Source: Peronospora farinosa (Eukaryota; Oomycota; Peronosporomycetes; Peronosporales; Peronosporaceae). Taken from it: 64,000 bases of DNA. The translations under genes were made by a program, and so were the position numbers. Below are positions 30,928-44,214 of this stretch, piece by piece. How positions within the stretch are numbered: position 1 is the first letter of the stretch; each line of letters opens with the position of its first letter. The notes under the pieces are model-generated. The model saw only the letters and a list, made by a program, of their open reading frames with translations. It was not told where the DNA came from and did no database searches. The stretch is taken from assembly GCA_947646735.1 (NCBI GenBank), contig CANTFK010000015.1, forward strand, positions 122,029 to 186,028, given 5' to 3'.

Positions 30928-31273
30928 TTTTCTTAACCGTAAAGGCTATCCGCACATGCCACGCTTTTGCTGCTTCATGGAATCACCACATGCGCTGGAA
31001 CCTTGCGCTTGGAGTTGGAGTTGCGCGACCAATGTGTCTCTTGATCCCTACAGCGCAGCATCTTGTCTGCAGCTGAAAAAGCAACTAACGCAAAGAGGAT
31101 GCCCCAGTGACTTGTTGGGAGCACAGCTTTCGTCGAAGTGCGTGTAGTGGCGGCAGCATGCGGAGGGTGTAGATGTCAATATGGATGAGGATAGCTAGCG
31201 TATTGTCTGCGTTCGTTGATGTTCGTTTGGCGTCACTTTGATTGAATGTTAAGAAATGTCCATTCATTCTAAC

Positions 31274-31354
31274 GACAGCTTGGCCGAGTGGTTAAGGCGA
31301 TAGACTAGAAATCTATTGGGGTAACCCGCGTGAGTTCAAATCTCACAGCTGTCG
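31274..31354 (+). tRNA. tRNA-Ser(AGA)
   Basis: Unit 3; 10 blocks including an agg block, the same block order as units 5 and 37. Confidence 0.96.
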
Positions 31355-31828
31355 GACCCATTTTGCCTACAAGTTGCGGCTACATCACATGCTGAGCTAC
31401 ATCGCATGCTGGGCTACATCGCATGCTGGGCTACATCGCATGCTAGGCTACATCGCATGCTGAGCTACATCGCATGCTGAGCTACATCGCATGCTGGGCT
31501 ACATCGCATGCTGGGCTACATCGCATGCTGGGCTACATCACACGTTTGCACGTCCTTCCTGTGATACTGCAAGCTTTATAGCACCTAATTGTATTGTACA
31601 GCGCCCTTTTTCGCGCCTTCACCTAGGTTAGATCTCGGACGTCGGACAGCTCGACGCAGGTGAGAATTTGGAGCTTGCTGTGGCAATAAGAAAAAGAAAA
31701 GTGACGTGCGGAGCATCATAGTGTTGTGAGTCTCAGCGGGGGGAGACGGATAGAAGGCTGATGGCGAGCATTTGCTGCGTAAAGATGGTCTGGTATGTGG
31801 ATGGCGTAGGTCGCTCGGTGATACGAGT

Positions 31829-31901
31829 GTCGGTGTCGTCTAGTGGTTAGGACGTGAGCTTAACACGCTCAAGATCGAGGGTTCGATCCCCTCCTCCGAT
31901 A
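31829..31901 (+). tRNA. tRNA-Val(AAC)
   Basis: Unit 3; spacer G-type; one extra G in the G-run upstream (near 31740). Confidence 0.92.
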
Positions 31902-32247
31902 TTTTCTTAACCGTAAAGGCTATCCGCACATGCCACGCTTTTGCTGCTTCATGGAATCACCACATGCGCTGGAACCTTGCGCTTGGAGTTGGAGTTGCGC
32001 GACCAATGTGTCTCTTGATCCCTACAGCGCAGCATCTTGTCTGCAGCTGAAAAAGCAACTAACGCAAAGAGGATGCCCCAGTGACTTGTTGGGAGCACAG
32101 CTTTCGTCGAAGTGCGTGTAGTGGCGGCAGCATGCGGAGGGTGTAGATGTCAATATGGATGAGGATAGCTAGCGTATTGTCTGCGTTCGTTGATGTTCGT
32201 TTGGCGTCACTTTGATTGAATGTTAAGAAATGTCCATTCATTCTAAC

Positions 32248-32328
32248 GACAGCTTGGCCGAGTGGTTAAGGCGATAGACTAGAAATCTATTGGGGTAACC
32301 CGCGTGAGTTCAAATCTCACAGCTGTCG
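32248..32328 (+). tRNA. tRNA-Ser(AGA)
   Basis: Unit 4; 6 blocks. Confidence 0.96.
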
Positions 32329-32736
32329 GACCCATTTTGCCTACAAGTTGCGGCTACATCACATGCTGAGCTACATCGCATGCTGAGCTACATCGCATGC
32401 TGGGCTACATCGCATGCTGGGCTACATCGCATGCTGGGCTACATCACACGTTTGCACGTCCTTCCTGTGATACTGCAAGCTTTATAGCACCTAATTGTAT
32501 TGTACAGCGCCCTTTTTCGCGCCTTCACCTAGGTTAGATCTCGGACGTCGGACAGCTCGACGCAGGTGAGAATTTGGAGCTTGCTGTGGCAATAAGAAAA
32601 AGAAAAGTGACGTGCGGAGCATCATAGTGTTGTGAGTCTCAGCGGGGAAGGAGACGGATAGAAGGCTGATGGCGAGCATTTGCTGCGTAAAGATGGTCTG
32701 GTATGTGGATGGCGTAGGTCGCTCGGTGATACGAGT

Positions 32737-32809
32737 GTCGGTGTCGTCTAGTGGTTAGGACGTGAGCTTAACACGCTCAAGATCGAGGGTTCGATCCCCT
32801 CCTCCGATA
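32737..32809 (+). tRNA. tRNA-Val(AAC)
   Basis: Unit 4; 3-bp insertion in the upstream G-run (near 32647), unique to this unit; spacer G-type. Confidence 0.92.
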
Positions 32810-33155
32810 TTTTCTTAACCGTAAAGGCTATCCGCACATGCCACGCTTTTGCTGCTTCATGGAATCACCACATGCGCTGGAACCTTGCGCTTGGAGTTGG
32901 AGTTGCGCGACCAATGTGTCTCTTGATCCCTACAGCGCAGCATCTTGTCTGCAGCTGAAAAAGCAACTAACGCAAAGAGGATGCCCCAGTGACTTGTTGG
33001 GAGCACAGCTTTCGTCGAAGTGCGTGTAGTGGCGGCAGCATGCGGAGGGTGTAGATGTCAATATGGATGAGGATAGCTAGCGTATTGTCTGCGTTCGTTG
33101 ATGTTCGTTTGGCGTCACTTTGATTGAATGTTAAGAAATGTCCATTCATTCTAAC

Positions 33156-33236
33156 GACAGCTTGGCCGAGTGGTTAAGGCGATAGACTAGAAATCTATTG
33201 GGGTAACCCGCGTGAGTTCAAATCTCACAGCTGTCG
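33156..33236 (+). tRNA. tRNA-Ser(AGA)
   Basis: Unit 5; 10 blocks, same order as unit 37. Confidence 0.96.
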
Positions 33237-33709
33237 GACCCATTTTGCCTACAAGTTGCGGCTACATCACATGCTGAGCTACATCGCATGCTGGGCTACA
33301 TCGCATGCTGGGCTACATCGCATGCTAGGCTACATCGCATGCTGAGCTACATCGCATGCTGAGCTACATCGCATGCTGGGCTACATCGCATGCTGGGCTA
33401 CATCGCATGCTGGGCTACATCACACGTTTGCACGTCCTTCCTGTGATACTGCAAGCTTTATAGCACCTAATTGTATTGTACAGCGCCCTTTTTCGCGCCT
33501 TCACCTAGGTTAGATCTCGGACGTCGGACAGCTCGACGCAGGTGAGAATTTGGAGCTTGCTGTGGCAATAAGAAAAAGAAAAGTGACGTGCGGAGCATCA
33601 TAGTGTTGTGAGTCTCAGCGGGGGAGACGGATAGAAGGCTGATGGCGAGCATTTGCTGCGTAAAGATGGTCTGGTATGTGGATGGCGTAGGTCGCTCGGT
33701 GATACGAGT

Positions 33710-33782
33710 GTCGGTGTCGTCTAGTGGTTAGGACGTGAGCTTAACACGCTCAAGATCGAGGGTTCGATCCCCTCCTCCGATA
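33710..33782 (+). tRNA. tRNA-Val(AAC)
   Basis: Unit 5; spacer G-type. Confidence 0.92.
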
Positions 33783-34128
33783 TTTTCTTAACCGTAAAGG
33801 CTATCCGCACATGCCACGCTTTTGCTGCTTCATGGAATCACCACATGCGCTGGAACCTTGCGCTTGGAGTTGGAGTTGCGCGACCAATGTGTCTCTTGAT
33901 CCCTACAGCGCAGCATCTTGTCTGCAGCTGAAAAAGCAACTAACGCAAAGAGGATGCCCCAGTGACTTGTTGGGAGCACAGCTTTCGTCGAAGTGCGTGT
34001 AGTGGCGGCAGCATGCGGAGGGTGTAGATGTCAATATGGATGAGGATAGCTAGCGTATTGTCTGCGTTCGTTGATGTTCGTTTGGCGTCACTTTGATTGA
34101 ATGTTAAGAAATGTCCATTCATTCTAAC

Positions 34129-34209
34129 GACAGCTTGGCCGAGTGGTTAAGGCGATAGACTAGAAATCTATTGGGGTAACCCGCGTGAGTTCAAATCTCA
34201 CAGCTGTCG
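34129..34209 (+). tRNA. tRNA-Ser(AGA)
   Basis: Unit 6; 9 blocks. Confidence 0.96.
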
Positions 34210-34666
34210 GACCCATTTTGCCTACAAGTTGCGGCTACATCACATGCTGAGCTACATCGCATGCTGGGCTACATCGCATGCTGGGCTACATCGCATGCTG
34301 GGCTACATCGCATGCTGAGCTACATCGCATGCTGGGCTACATCGCATGCTGGGCTACATCGCATGCTGGGCTACATCACACGTTTGCACGTCCTTCCTGT
34401 GATACTGCAAGCTTTATAGCACCTAATTGTATTGTACAGCGCCCTTTTTCGCGCCTTCACCTAGGTTAGATCTCGGACGTCGGACAGCTCGACGCAGGTG
34501 AGAATTTGGAGCTTGCTGTGGCAATAAGAAAAAGAAAAGTGACGTGCGGAGCATCATAGTGTTGTGAGTCTCAGCGGGGGGAGACGGATAGAAGGCTGAT
34601 GGCGAGCATTTGCTGCGTAAAGATGGTCTGGTATGTGGATGGCGTAGGTCGCTCGGTGATACGAGT

Positions 34667-34739
34667 GTCGGTGTCGTCTAGTGGTTAGGACGTGAGCTTA
34701 ACACGCTCAAGATCGAGGGTTCGATCCCCTCCTCCGATA
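34667..34739 (+). tRNA. tRNA-Val(AAC)
   Basis: Unit 6; one extra G in the upstream G-run; spacer G-type. Confidence 0.92.
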
Positions 34740-35085
34740 TTTTCTTAACCGTAAAGGCTATCCGCACATGCCACGCTTTTGCTGCTTCATGGAATCACCA
34801 CATGCGCTGGAACCTTGCGCTTGGAGTTGGAGTTGCGCGACCAATGTGTCTCTTGATCCCTACAGCGCAGCATCTTGTCTGCAGCTGAAAAAGCAACTAA
34901 CGCAAAGAGGATGCCCCAGTGACTTGTTGGGAGCACAGCTTTCGTCGAAGTGCGTGTAGTGGCGGCAGCATGCGGAGGGTGTAGATGTCAATATGGATGA
35001 GGATAGCTAGCGTATTGTCTGCGTTCGTTGATGTTCGTTTGGCGTCACTTTGATTGAATGTTAAGAAATGTCCATTCATTCTAAC

Positions 35086-35166
35086 GACAGCTTGGCCGAG
35101 TGGTTAAGGCGATAGACTAGAAATCTATTGGGGTAACCCGCGTGAGTTCAAATCTCACAGCTGTCG
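35086..35166 (+). tRNA. tRNA-Ser(AGA)
   Basis: Unit 7; 9 blocks. Confidence 0.96.
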
Positions 35167-35622
35167 GACCCATTTTGCCTACAAGTTGCGGCTACATCAC
35201 ATGCTGAGCTACATCGCATGCTGGGCTACATCGCATGCTGGGCTACATCGCATGCTGGGCTACATCGCATGCTGAGCTACATCGCATGCTGGGCTACATC
35301 GCATGCTGGGCTACATCGCATGCTGGGCTACATCACACGTTTGCACGTCCTTCCTGTGATACTGCAAGCTTTATAGCACCTAATTGTATTGTACAGCGCC
35401 CTTTTTCGCGCCTTCACCTAGGTTAGATCTCGGACGTCGGACAGCTCGACGCAGGTGAGAATTTGGAGCTTGCTGTGGCAATAAGAAAAAGAAAAGTGAC
35501 GTGCGGAGCATCATAGTGTTGTGAGTCTCAGCGGGGGAGACGGATAGAAGGCTGATGGCGAGCATTTGCTGCGTAAAGATGGTCTGGTATGTGGATGGCG
35601 TAGGTCGCTCGGTGATACGAGT

Positions 35623-35695
35623 GTCGGTGTCGTCTAGTGGTTAGGACGTGAGCTTAACACGCTCAAGATCGAGGGTTCGATCCCCTCCTCCGATA
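35623..35695 (+). tRNA. tRNA-Val(AAC)
   Basis: Unit 7; spacer G-type. Confidence 0.92.
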
Positions 35696-36041
35696 TTTTC
35701 TTAACCGTAAAGGCTATCCGCACATGCCACGCTTTTGCTGCTTCATGGAATCACCACATGCGCTGGAACCTTGCGCTTGGAGTTGGAGTTGCGCGACCAA
35801 TGTGTCTCTTGATCCCTACAGCGCAGCATCTTGTCTGCAGCTGAAAAAGCAACTAACGCAAAGAGGATGCCCCAGTGACTTGTTGGGAGCACAGCTTTCG
35901 TCGAAGTGCGTGTAGTGGCGGCAGCATGCGGAGGGTGTAGATGTCAATATGGATGAGGATAGCTAGCGTATTGTCTGCGTTCGTTGATGTTCGTTTGGCG
36001 TCACTTTGATTGAATGTTAAGAAATGTCCATTCATTCTAAC

Positions 36042-36122
36042 GACAGCTTGGCCGAGTGGTTAAGGCGATAGACTAGAAATCTATTGGGGTAACCCGCGTG
36101 AGTTCAAATCTCACAGCTGTCG
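36042..36122 (+). tRNA. tRNA-Ser(AGA)
   Basis: Unit 8; 9 blocks. Confidence 0.96.
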
Positions 36123-36578
36123 GACCCATTTTGCCTACAAGTTGCGGCTACATCACATGCTGAGCTACATCGCATGCTGGGCTACATCGCATGCTGGGCT
36201 ACATCGCATGCTGGGCTACATCGCATGCTGGGCTACATCGCATGCTGGGCTACATCGCATGCTGGGCTACATCGCATGCTGGGCTACATCACACGTTTGC
36301 ACGTCCTTCCTGTGATACTGCAAGCTTTATAGCACCTAATTGTATTGTACAGCGCCCTTTTTCGCGCCTTCACCTAGGTTAGATCTCGGACGTCGGACAG
36401 CTCGACGCAGGTGAGAATTTGGAGCTTGCTGTGGCAATAAGAAAAAGAAAAGTGACGTGCGGAGCATCATAGTGTTGTGAGTCTCAGCGGGGGAGACGGA
36501 TAGAAGGCTGATGGCGAGCATTTGCTGCGTAAAGATGGTCTGGTATGTGGATGGCGTAGGTCGCTCGGTGATACGAGT

Positions 36579-36651
36579 GTCGGTGTCGTCTAGTGGTTAG
36601 GACGTGAGCTTAACACGCTCAAGATCGAGGGTTCGATCCCCTCCTCCGATA
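36579..36651 (+). tRNA. tRNA-Val(AAC)
   Basis: Unit 8; spacer G-type. Confidence 0.92.
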
Positions 36652-36997
36652 TTTTCTTAACCGTAAAGGCTATCCGCACATGCCACGCTTTTGCTGCTTC
36701 ATGGAATCACCACATGCGCTGGAACCTTGCGCTTGGAGTTGGAGTTGCGCGACCAATGTGTCTCTTGATCCCTACAGCGCAGCATCTTGTCTGCAGCTGA
36801 AAAAGCAACTAACGCAAAGAGGATGCCCCAGTGACTTGTTGGGAGCACAGCTTTCGTCGAAGTGCGTGTAGTGGCGGCAGCATGCGGAGGGTGTAGATGT
36901 CAATATGGATGAGGATAGCTAGCGTATTGTCTGCGTTCGTTGATGTTCGTTTGGCGTCACTTTGATTGAATGTTAAGAAATGTCCATTCATTCTAAC

Positions 36998-37078
36998 GAC
37001 AGCTTGGCCGAGTGGTTAAGGCGATAGACTAGAAATCTATTGGGGTAACCCGCGTGAGTTCAAATCTCACAGCTGTCG
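36998..37078 (+). tRNA. tRNA-Ser(AGA)
   Basis: Unit 9; 9 blocks. Confidence 0.96.
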
Positions 37079-37534
37079 GACCCATTTTGCCTACAAGTTG
37101 CGGCTACATCACATGCTGAGCTACATCGCATGCTGGGCTACATCGCATGCTGGGCTACATCGCATGCTGGGCTACATCGCATGCTGGGCTACATCGCATG
37201 CTGGGCTACATCGCATGCTGGGCTACATCGCATGCTGGGCTACATCACACGTTTGCACGTCCTTCCTGTGATACTGCAAGCTTTATAGCACCTAATTGTA
37301 TTGTACAGCGCCCTTTTTCGCGCCTTCACCTAGGTTAGATCTCGGACGTCGGACAGCTCGACGCAGGTGAGAATTTGGAGCTTGCTGTGGCAATAAGAAA
37401 AAGAAAAGTGACGTGCGGAGCATCATAGTGTTGTGAGTCTCAGCGGGGGAGACGGATAGAAGGCTGATGGCGAGCATTTGCTGCGTAAAGATGGTCTGGT
37501 ATGTGGATGGCGTAGGTCGCTCGGTGATACGAGT

Positions 37535-37607
37535 GTCGGTGTCGTCTAGTGGTTAGGACGTGAGCTTAACACGCTCAAGATCGAGGGTTCGATCCCCTCC
37601 TCCGATA
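37535..37607 (+). tRNA. tRNA-Val(AAC)
   Basis: Unit 9; spacer G-type. Confidence 0.92.
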
Positions 37608-37953
37608 TTTTCTTAACCGTAAAGGCTATCCGCACATGCCACGCTTTTGCTGCTTCATGGAATCACCACATGCGCTGGAACCTTGCGCTTGGAGTTGGAG
37701 TTGCGCGACCAATGTGTCTCTTGATCCCTACAGCGCAGCATCTTGTCTGCAGCTGAAAAAGCAACTAACGCAAAGAGGATGCCCCAGTGACTTGTTGGGA
37801 GCACAGCTTTCGTCGAAGTGCGTGTAGTGGCGGCAGCATGCGGAGGGTGTAGATGTCAATATGGATGAGGATAGCTAGCGTATTGTCTGCGTTCGTTGAT
37901 GTTCGTTTGGCGTCACTTTGATTGAATGTTAAGAAATGTCCATTCATTCTAAC

Positions 37954-38034
37954 GACAGCTTGGCCGAGTGGTTAAGGCGATAGACTAGAAATCTATTGGG
38001 GTAACCCGCGTGAGTTCAAATCTCACAGCTGTCG
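37954..38034 (+). tRNA. tRNA-Ser(AGA)
   Basis: Unit 10; 8 blocks. Confidence 0.96.
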
Positions 38035-38473
38035 GACCCATTTTGCCTACAAGTTGCGGCTACATCACATGCTGAGCTACATCGCATGCTGGGCTACATC
38101 GCATGCTGGGCTACATCGCATGCTGGGCTACATCGCATGCTGGGCTACATCGCATGCTGGGCTACATCGCATGCTGGGCTACATCACACGTTTGCACGTC
38201 CTTCCTGTGATACTGCAAGCTTTATAGCACCTAATTGTATTGTACAGCGCCCTTTTTCGCGCCTTCACCTAGGTTAGATCTCGGACGTCGGACAGCTCGA
38301 CGCAGGTGAGAATTTGGAGCTTGCTGTGGCAATAAGAAAAAGAAAAGTGACGTGCGGAGCATCATAGTGTTGTGAGTCTCAGCGGGGGAGACGGATAGAA
38401 GGCTGATGGCGAGCATTTGCTGCGTAAAGATGGTCTGGTATGTGGATGGCGTAGGTCGCTCGGTGATACGAGT

Positions 38474-38546
38474 GTCGGTGTCGTCTAGTGGTTAGGACGT
38501 GAGCTTAACACGCTCAAGATCGAGGGTTCGATCCCCTCCTCCGATA
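38474..38546 (+). tRNA. tRNA-Val(AAC)
   Basis: Unit 10; spacer G-type. Confidence 0.92.
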
Positions 38547-38892
38547 TTTTCTTAACCGTAAAGGCTATCCGCACATGCCACGCTTTTGCTGCTTCATGGA
38601 ATCACCACATGCGCTGGAACCTTGCGCTTGGAGTTGGAGTTGCGCGACCAATGTGTCTCTTGATCCCTACAGCGCAGCATCTTGTCTGCAGCTGAAAAAG
38701 CAACTAACGCAAAGAGGATGCCCCAGTGACTTGTTGGGAGCACAGCTTTCGTCGAAGTGCGTGTAGTGGCGGCAGCATGCGGAGGGTGTAGATGTCAATA
38801 TGGATGAGGATAGCTAGCGTATTGTCTGCGTTCGTTGATGTTCGTTTGGCGTCACTTTGATTGAATGTTAAGAAATGTCCATTCATTCTAAC

Positions 38893-38973
38893 GACAGCTT
38901 GGCCGAGTGGTTAAGGCGATAGACTAGAAATCTATTGGGGTAACCCGCGTGAGTTCAAATCTCACAGCTGTCG
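38893..38973 (+). tRNA. tRNA-Ser(AGA)
   Basis: Unit 11; 9 blocks. Confidence 0.96.
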
Positions 38974-39429
38974 GACCCATTTTGCCTACAAGTTGCGGCT
39001 ACATCACATGCTGAGCTACATCGCATGCTGGGCTACATCGCATGCTGGGCTACATCGCATGCTGGGCTACATCGCATGCTGGGCTACATCGCATGCTGGG
39101 CTACATCGCATGCTGGGCTACATCGCATGCTGGGCTACATCACACGTTTGCACGTCCTTCCTGTGATACTGCAAGCTTTATAGCACCTAATTGTATTGTA
39201 CAGCGCCCTTTTTCGCGCCTTCACCTAGGTTAGATCTCGGACGTCGGACAGCTCGACGCAGGTGAGAATTTGGAGCTTGCTGTGGCAATAAGAAAAAGAA
39301 AAGTGACGTGCGGAGCATCATAGTGTTGTGAGTCTCAGCGGGGGAGACGGATAGAAGGCTGATGGCGAGCATTTGCTGCGTAAAGATGGTCTGGTATGTG
39401 GATGGCGTAGGTCGCTCGGTGATACGAGT

Positions 39430-39502
39430 GTCGGTGTCGTCTAGTGGTTAGGACGTGAGCTTAACACGCTCAAGATCGAGGGTTCGATCCCCTCCTCCGA
39501 TA
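39430..39502 (+). tRNA. tRNA-Val(AAC)
   Basis: Unit 11; spacer G-type. Confidence 0.92.
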
Positions 39503-39848
39503 TTTTCTTAACCGTAAAGGCTATCCGCACATGCCACGCTTTTGCTGCTTCATGGAATCACCACATGCGCTGGAACCTTGCGCTTGGAGTTGGAGTTGCG
39601 CGACCAATGTGTCTCTTGATCCCTACAGCGCAGCATCTTGTCTGCAGCTGAAAAAGCAACTAACGCAAAGAGGATGCCCCAGTGACTTGTTGGGAGCACA
39701 GCTTTCGTCGAAGTGCGTGTAGTGGCGGCAGCATGCGGAGGGTGTAGATGTCAATATGGATGAGGATAGCTAGCGTATTGTCTGCGTTCGTTGATGTTCG
39801 TTTGGCGTCACTTTGATTGAATGTTAAGAAATGTCCATTCATTCTAAC

Positions 39849-39929
39849 GACAGCTTGGCCGAGTGGTTAAGGCGATAGACTAGAAATCTATTGGGGTAAC
39901 CCGCGTGAGTTCAAATCTCACAGCTGTCG
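39849..39929 (+). tRNA. tRNA-Ser(AGA)
   Basis: Unit 12; 9 blocks. Confidence 0.96.
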
Positions 39930-40385
39930 GACCCATTTTGCCTACAAGTTGCGGCTACATCACATGCTGAGCTACATCGCATGCTGGGCTACATCGCATG
40001 CTGGGCTACATCGCATGCTGGGCTACATCGCATGCTGGGCTACATCGCATGCTGGGCTACATCGCATGCTGGGCTACATCGCATGCTGGGCTACATCACA
40101 CGTTTGCACGTCCTTCCTGTGATACTGCAAGCTTTATAGCACCTAATTGTATTGTACAGCGCCCTTTTTCGCGCCTTCACCTAGGTTAGATCTCGGACGT
40201 CGGACAGCTCGACGCAGGTGAGAATTTGGAGCTTGCTGTGGCAATAAGAAAAAGAAAAGTGACGTGCGGAGCATCATAGTGTTGTGAGTCTCAGCGGGGG
40301 AGACGGATAGAAGGCTGATGGCGAGCATTTGCTGCGTAAAGATGGTCTGGTATGTGGATGGCGTAGGTCGCTCGGTGATACGAGT

Positions 40386-40458
40386 GTCGGTGTCGTCTAG
40401 TGGTTAGGACGTGAGCTTAACACGCTCAAGATCGAGGGTTCGATCCCCTCCTCCGATA
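40386..40458 (+). tRNA. tRNA-Val(AAC)
   Basis: Unit 12; spacer G-type. Confidence 0.92.
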
Positions 40459-40804
40459 TTTTCTTAACCGTAAAGGCTATCCGCACATGCCACGCTTTTG
40501 CTGCTTCATGGAATCACCACATGCGCTGGAACCTTGCGCTTGGAGTTGGAGTTGCGCGACCAATGTGTCTCTTGATCCCTACAGCGCAGCATCTTGTCTG
40601 CAGCTGAAAAAGCAACTAACGCAAAGAGGATGCCCCAGTGACTTGTTGGGAGCACAGCTTTCGTCGAAGTGCGTGTAGTGGCGGCAGCATGCGGAGGGTG
40701 TAGATGTCAATATGGATGAGGATAGCTAGCGTATTGTCTGCGTTCGTTGATGTTCGTTTGGCGTCACTTTGATTGAATGTTAAGAAATGTCCATTCATTC
40801 TAAC

Positions 40805-40885
40805 GACAGCTTGGCCGAGTGGTTAAGGCGATAGACTAGAAATCTATTGGGGTAACCCGCGTGAGTTCAAATCTCACAGCTGTCG
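40805..40885 (+). tRNA. tRNA-Ser(AGA)
   Basis: Unit 13; 8 blocks. Confidence 0.96.
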
Positions 40886-41324
40886 GACCCATTTTGCCTA
40901 CAAGTTGCGGCTACATCACATGCTGAGCTACATCGCATGCTGGGCTACATCGCATGCTGGGCTACATCGCATGCTGGGCTACATCGCATGCTGGGCTACA
41001 TCGCATGCTGGGCTACATCGCATGCTGGGCTACATCACACGTTTGCACGTCCTTCCTGTGATACTGCAAGCTTTATAGCACCTAATTGTATTGTACAGCG
41101 CCCTTTTTCGCGCCTTCACCTAGGTTAGATCTCGGACGTCGGACAGCTCGACGCAGGTGAGAATTTGGAGCTTGCTGTGGCAATAAGAAAAAGAAAAGTG
41201 ACGTGCGGAGCATCATAGTGTTGTGAGTCTCAGCGGGGGAGACGGATAGAAGGCTGATGGCGAGCATTTGCTGCGTAAAGATGGTCTGGTATGTGGATGG
41301 CGTAGGTCGCTCGGTGATACGAGT

Positions 41325-41397
41325 GTCGGTGTCGTCTAGTGGTTAGGACGTGAGCTTAACACGCTCAAGATCGAGGGTTCGATCCCCTCCTCCGATA
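41325..41397 (+). tRNA. tRNA-Val(AAC)
   Basis: Unit 13; spacer G-type. Confidence 0.92.
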
Positions 41398-41743
41398 TTT
41401 TCTTAACCGTAAAGGCTATCCGCACATGCCACGCTTTTGCTGCTTCATGGAATCACCACATGCGCTGGAACCTTGCGCTTGGAGTTGGAGTTGCGCGACC
41501 AATGTGTCTCTTGATCCCTACAGCGCAGCATCTTGTCTGCAGCTGAAAAAGCAACTAACGCAAAGAGGATGCCCCAGTGACTTGTTGGGAGCACAGCTTT
41601 CGTCGAAGTGCGTGTAGTGGCGGCAGCATGCGGAGGGTGTAGATGTCAATATGGATGAGGATAGCTAGCGTATTGTCTGCGTTCGTTGATGTTCGTTTGG
41701 CGTCACTTTGATTGAATGTTAAGAAATGTCCATTCATTCTAAC

Positions 41744-41824
41744 GACAGCTTGGCCGAGTGGTTAAGGCGATAGACTAGAAATCTATTGGGGTAACCCGCG
41801 TGAGTTCAAATCTCACAGCTGTCG
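41744..41824 (+). tRNA. tRNA-Ser(AGA)
   Basis: Unit 14; 9 blocks. Confidence 0.96.
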
Positions 41825-42280
41825 GACCCATTTTGCCTACAAGTTGCGGCTACATCACATGCTGAGCTACATCGCATGCTGGGCTACATCGCATGCTGGG
41901 CTACATCGCATGCTGGGCTACATCGCATGCTGGGCTACATCGCATGCTGGGCTACATCGCATGCTGGGCTACATCGCATGCTGGGCTACATCACACGTTT
42001 GCACGTCCTTCCTGTGATACTGCAAGCTTTATAGCACCTAATTGTATTGTACAGCGCCCTTTTTCGCGCCTTCACCTAGGTTAGATCTCGGACGTCGGAC
42101 AGCTCGACGCAGGTGAGAATTTGGAGCTTGCTGTGGCAATAAGAAAAAGAAAAGTGACGTGCGGAGCATCATAGTGTTGTGAGTCTCAGCGGGGGAGACG
42201 GATAGAAGGCTGATGGCGAGCATTTGCTGCGTAAAGATGGTCTGGTATGTGGATGGCGTAGGTCGCTCGGTGATACGAGT

Positions 42281-42353
42281 GTCGGTGTCGTCTAGTGGTT
42301 AGGACGTGAGCTTAACACGCTCAAGATCGAGGGTTCGATCCCCTCCTCCGATA
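42281..42353 (+). tRNA. tRNA-Val(AAC)
   Basis: Unit 14; spacer G-type. Confidence 0.92.
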
Positions 42354-42699
42354 TTTTCTTAACCGTAAAGGCTATCCGCACATGCCACGCTTTTGCTGCT
42401 TCATGGAATCACCACATGCGCTGGAACCTTGCGCTTGGAGTTGGAGTTGCGCGACCAATGTGTCTCTTGATCCCTACAGCGCAGCATCTTGTCTGCAGCT
42501 GAAAAAGCAACTAACGCAAAGAGGATGCCCCAGTGACTTGTTGGGAGCACAGCTTTCGTCGAAGTGCGTGTAGTGGCGGCAGCATGCGGAGGGTGTAGAT
42601 GTCAATATGGATGAGGATAGCTAGCGTATTGTCTGCGTTCGTTGATGTTCGTTTGGCGTCACTTTGATTGAATGTTAAGAAATGTCCATTCATTCTAAC

Positions 42700-42780
42700 G
42701 ACAGCTTGGCCGAGTGGTTAAGGCGATAGACTAGAAATCTATTGGGGTAACCCGCGTGAGTTCAAATCTCACAGCTGTCG
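42700..42780 (+). tRNA. tRNA-Ser(AGA)
   Basis: Unit 15; 7 blocks. Confidence 0.96.
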
Positions 42781-43202
42781 GACCCATTTTGCCTACAAGT
42801 TGCGGCTACATCACATGCTGAGCTACATCGCATGCTGGGCTACATCGCATGCTGGGCTACATCGCATGCTGGGCTACATCGCATGCTGGGCTACATCGCA
42901 TGCTGGGCTACATCACACGTTTGCACGTCCTTCCTGTGATACTGCAAGCTTTATAGCACCTAATTGTATTGTACAGCGCCCTTTTTCGCGCCTTCACCTA
43001 GGTTAGATCTCGGACGTCGGACAGCTCGACGCAGGTGAGAATTTGGAGCTTGCTGTGGCAATAAGAAAAAGAAAAGTGACGTGCGGAGCATCATAGTGTT
43101 GTGAGTCTCAGCGGGGGAGACGGATAGAAGGCTGATGGCGAGCATTTGCTGCGTAAAGATGGTCTGGTATGTGGATGGCGTAGGTCGCTCGGTGATACGA
43201 GT

Positions 43203-43275
43203 GTCGGTGTCGTCTAGTGGTTAGGACGTGAGCTTAACACGCTCAAGATCGAGGGTTCGATCCCCTCCTCCGATA
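43203..43275 (+). tRNA. tRNA-Val(AAC)
   Basis: Unit 15; spacer G-type. Confidence 0.92.
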
Positions 43276-43621
43276 TTTTCTTAACCGTAAAGGCTATCCG
43301 CACATGCCACGCTTTTGCTGCTTCATGGAATCACCACATGCGCTGGAACCTTGCGCTTGGAGTTGGAGTTGCGCGACCAATGTGTCTCTTGATCCCTACA
43401 GCGCAGCATCTTGTCTGCAGCTGAAAAAGCAACTAACGCAAAGAGGATGCCCCAGTGACTTGTTGGGAGCACAGCTTTCGTCGAAGTGCGTGTAGTGGCG
43501 GCAGCATGCGGAGGGTGTAGATGTCAATATGGATGAGGATAGCTAGCGTATTGTCTGCGTTCGTTGATGTTCGTTTGGCGTCACTTTGATTGAATGTTAA
43601 GAAATGTCCATTCATTCTAAC

Positions 43622-43702
43622 GACAGCTTGGCCGAGTGGTTAAGGCGATAGACTAGAAATCTATTGGGGTAACCCGCGTGAGTTCAAATCTCACAGCTGT
43701 CG
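43622..43702 (+). tRNA. tRNA-Ser(AGA)
   Basis: Unit 16; 8 blocks; first half of a duplicated two-unit block. Confidence 0.96.
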
Positions 43703-44141
43703 GACCCATTTTGCCTACAAGTTGCGGCTACATCACATGCTGAGCTACATCGCATGCTGGGCTACATCGCATGCTGGGCTACATCGCATGCTGGGCTACA
43801 TCGCATGCTGGGCTACATCGCATGCTGGGCTACATCGCATGCTGGGCTACATCACACGTTTGCACGTCCTTCCTGTGATACTGCAAGCTTTATAGCACCT
43901 AATTGTATTGTACAGCGCCCTTTTTCGCGCCTTCACCTAGGTTAGATCTCGGACGTCGGACAGCTCGACGCAGGTGAGAATTTGGAGCTTGCTGTGGCAA
44001 TAAGAAAAAGAAAAGTGACGTGCGGAGCATCATAGTGTTGTGAGTCTCAGCGGGGGAGACGGATAGAAGGCTGATGGCGAGCATTTGCTGCGTAAAGATG
44101 GTCTGGTATGTGGATGGCGTAGGTCGCTCGGTGATACGAGT

Positions 44142-44214
44142 GTCGGTGTCGTCTAGTGGTTAGGACGTGAGCTTAACACGCTCAAGATCGAGGGTTCGAT
44201 CCCCTCCTCCGATA
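44142..44214 (+). tRNA. tRNA-Val(AAC)
   Basis: Unit 16; first unit with the A-type spacer (AAAAAGG). Confidence 0.92.
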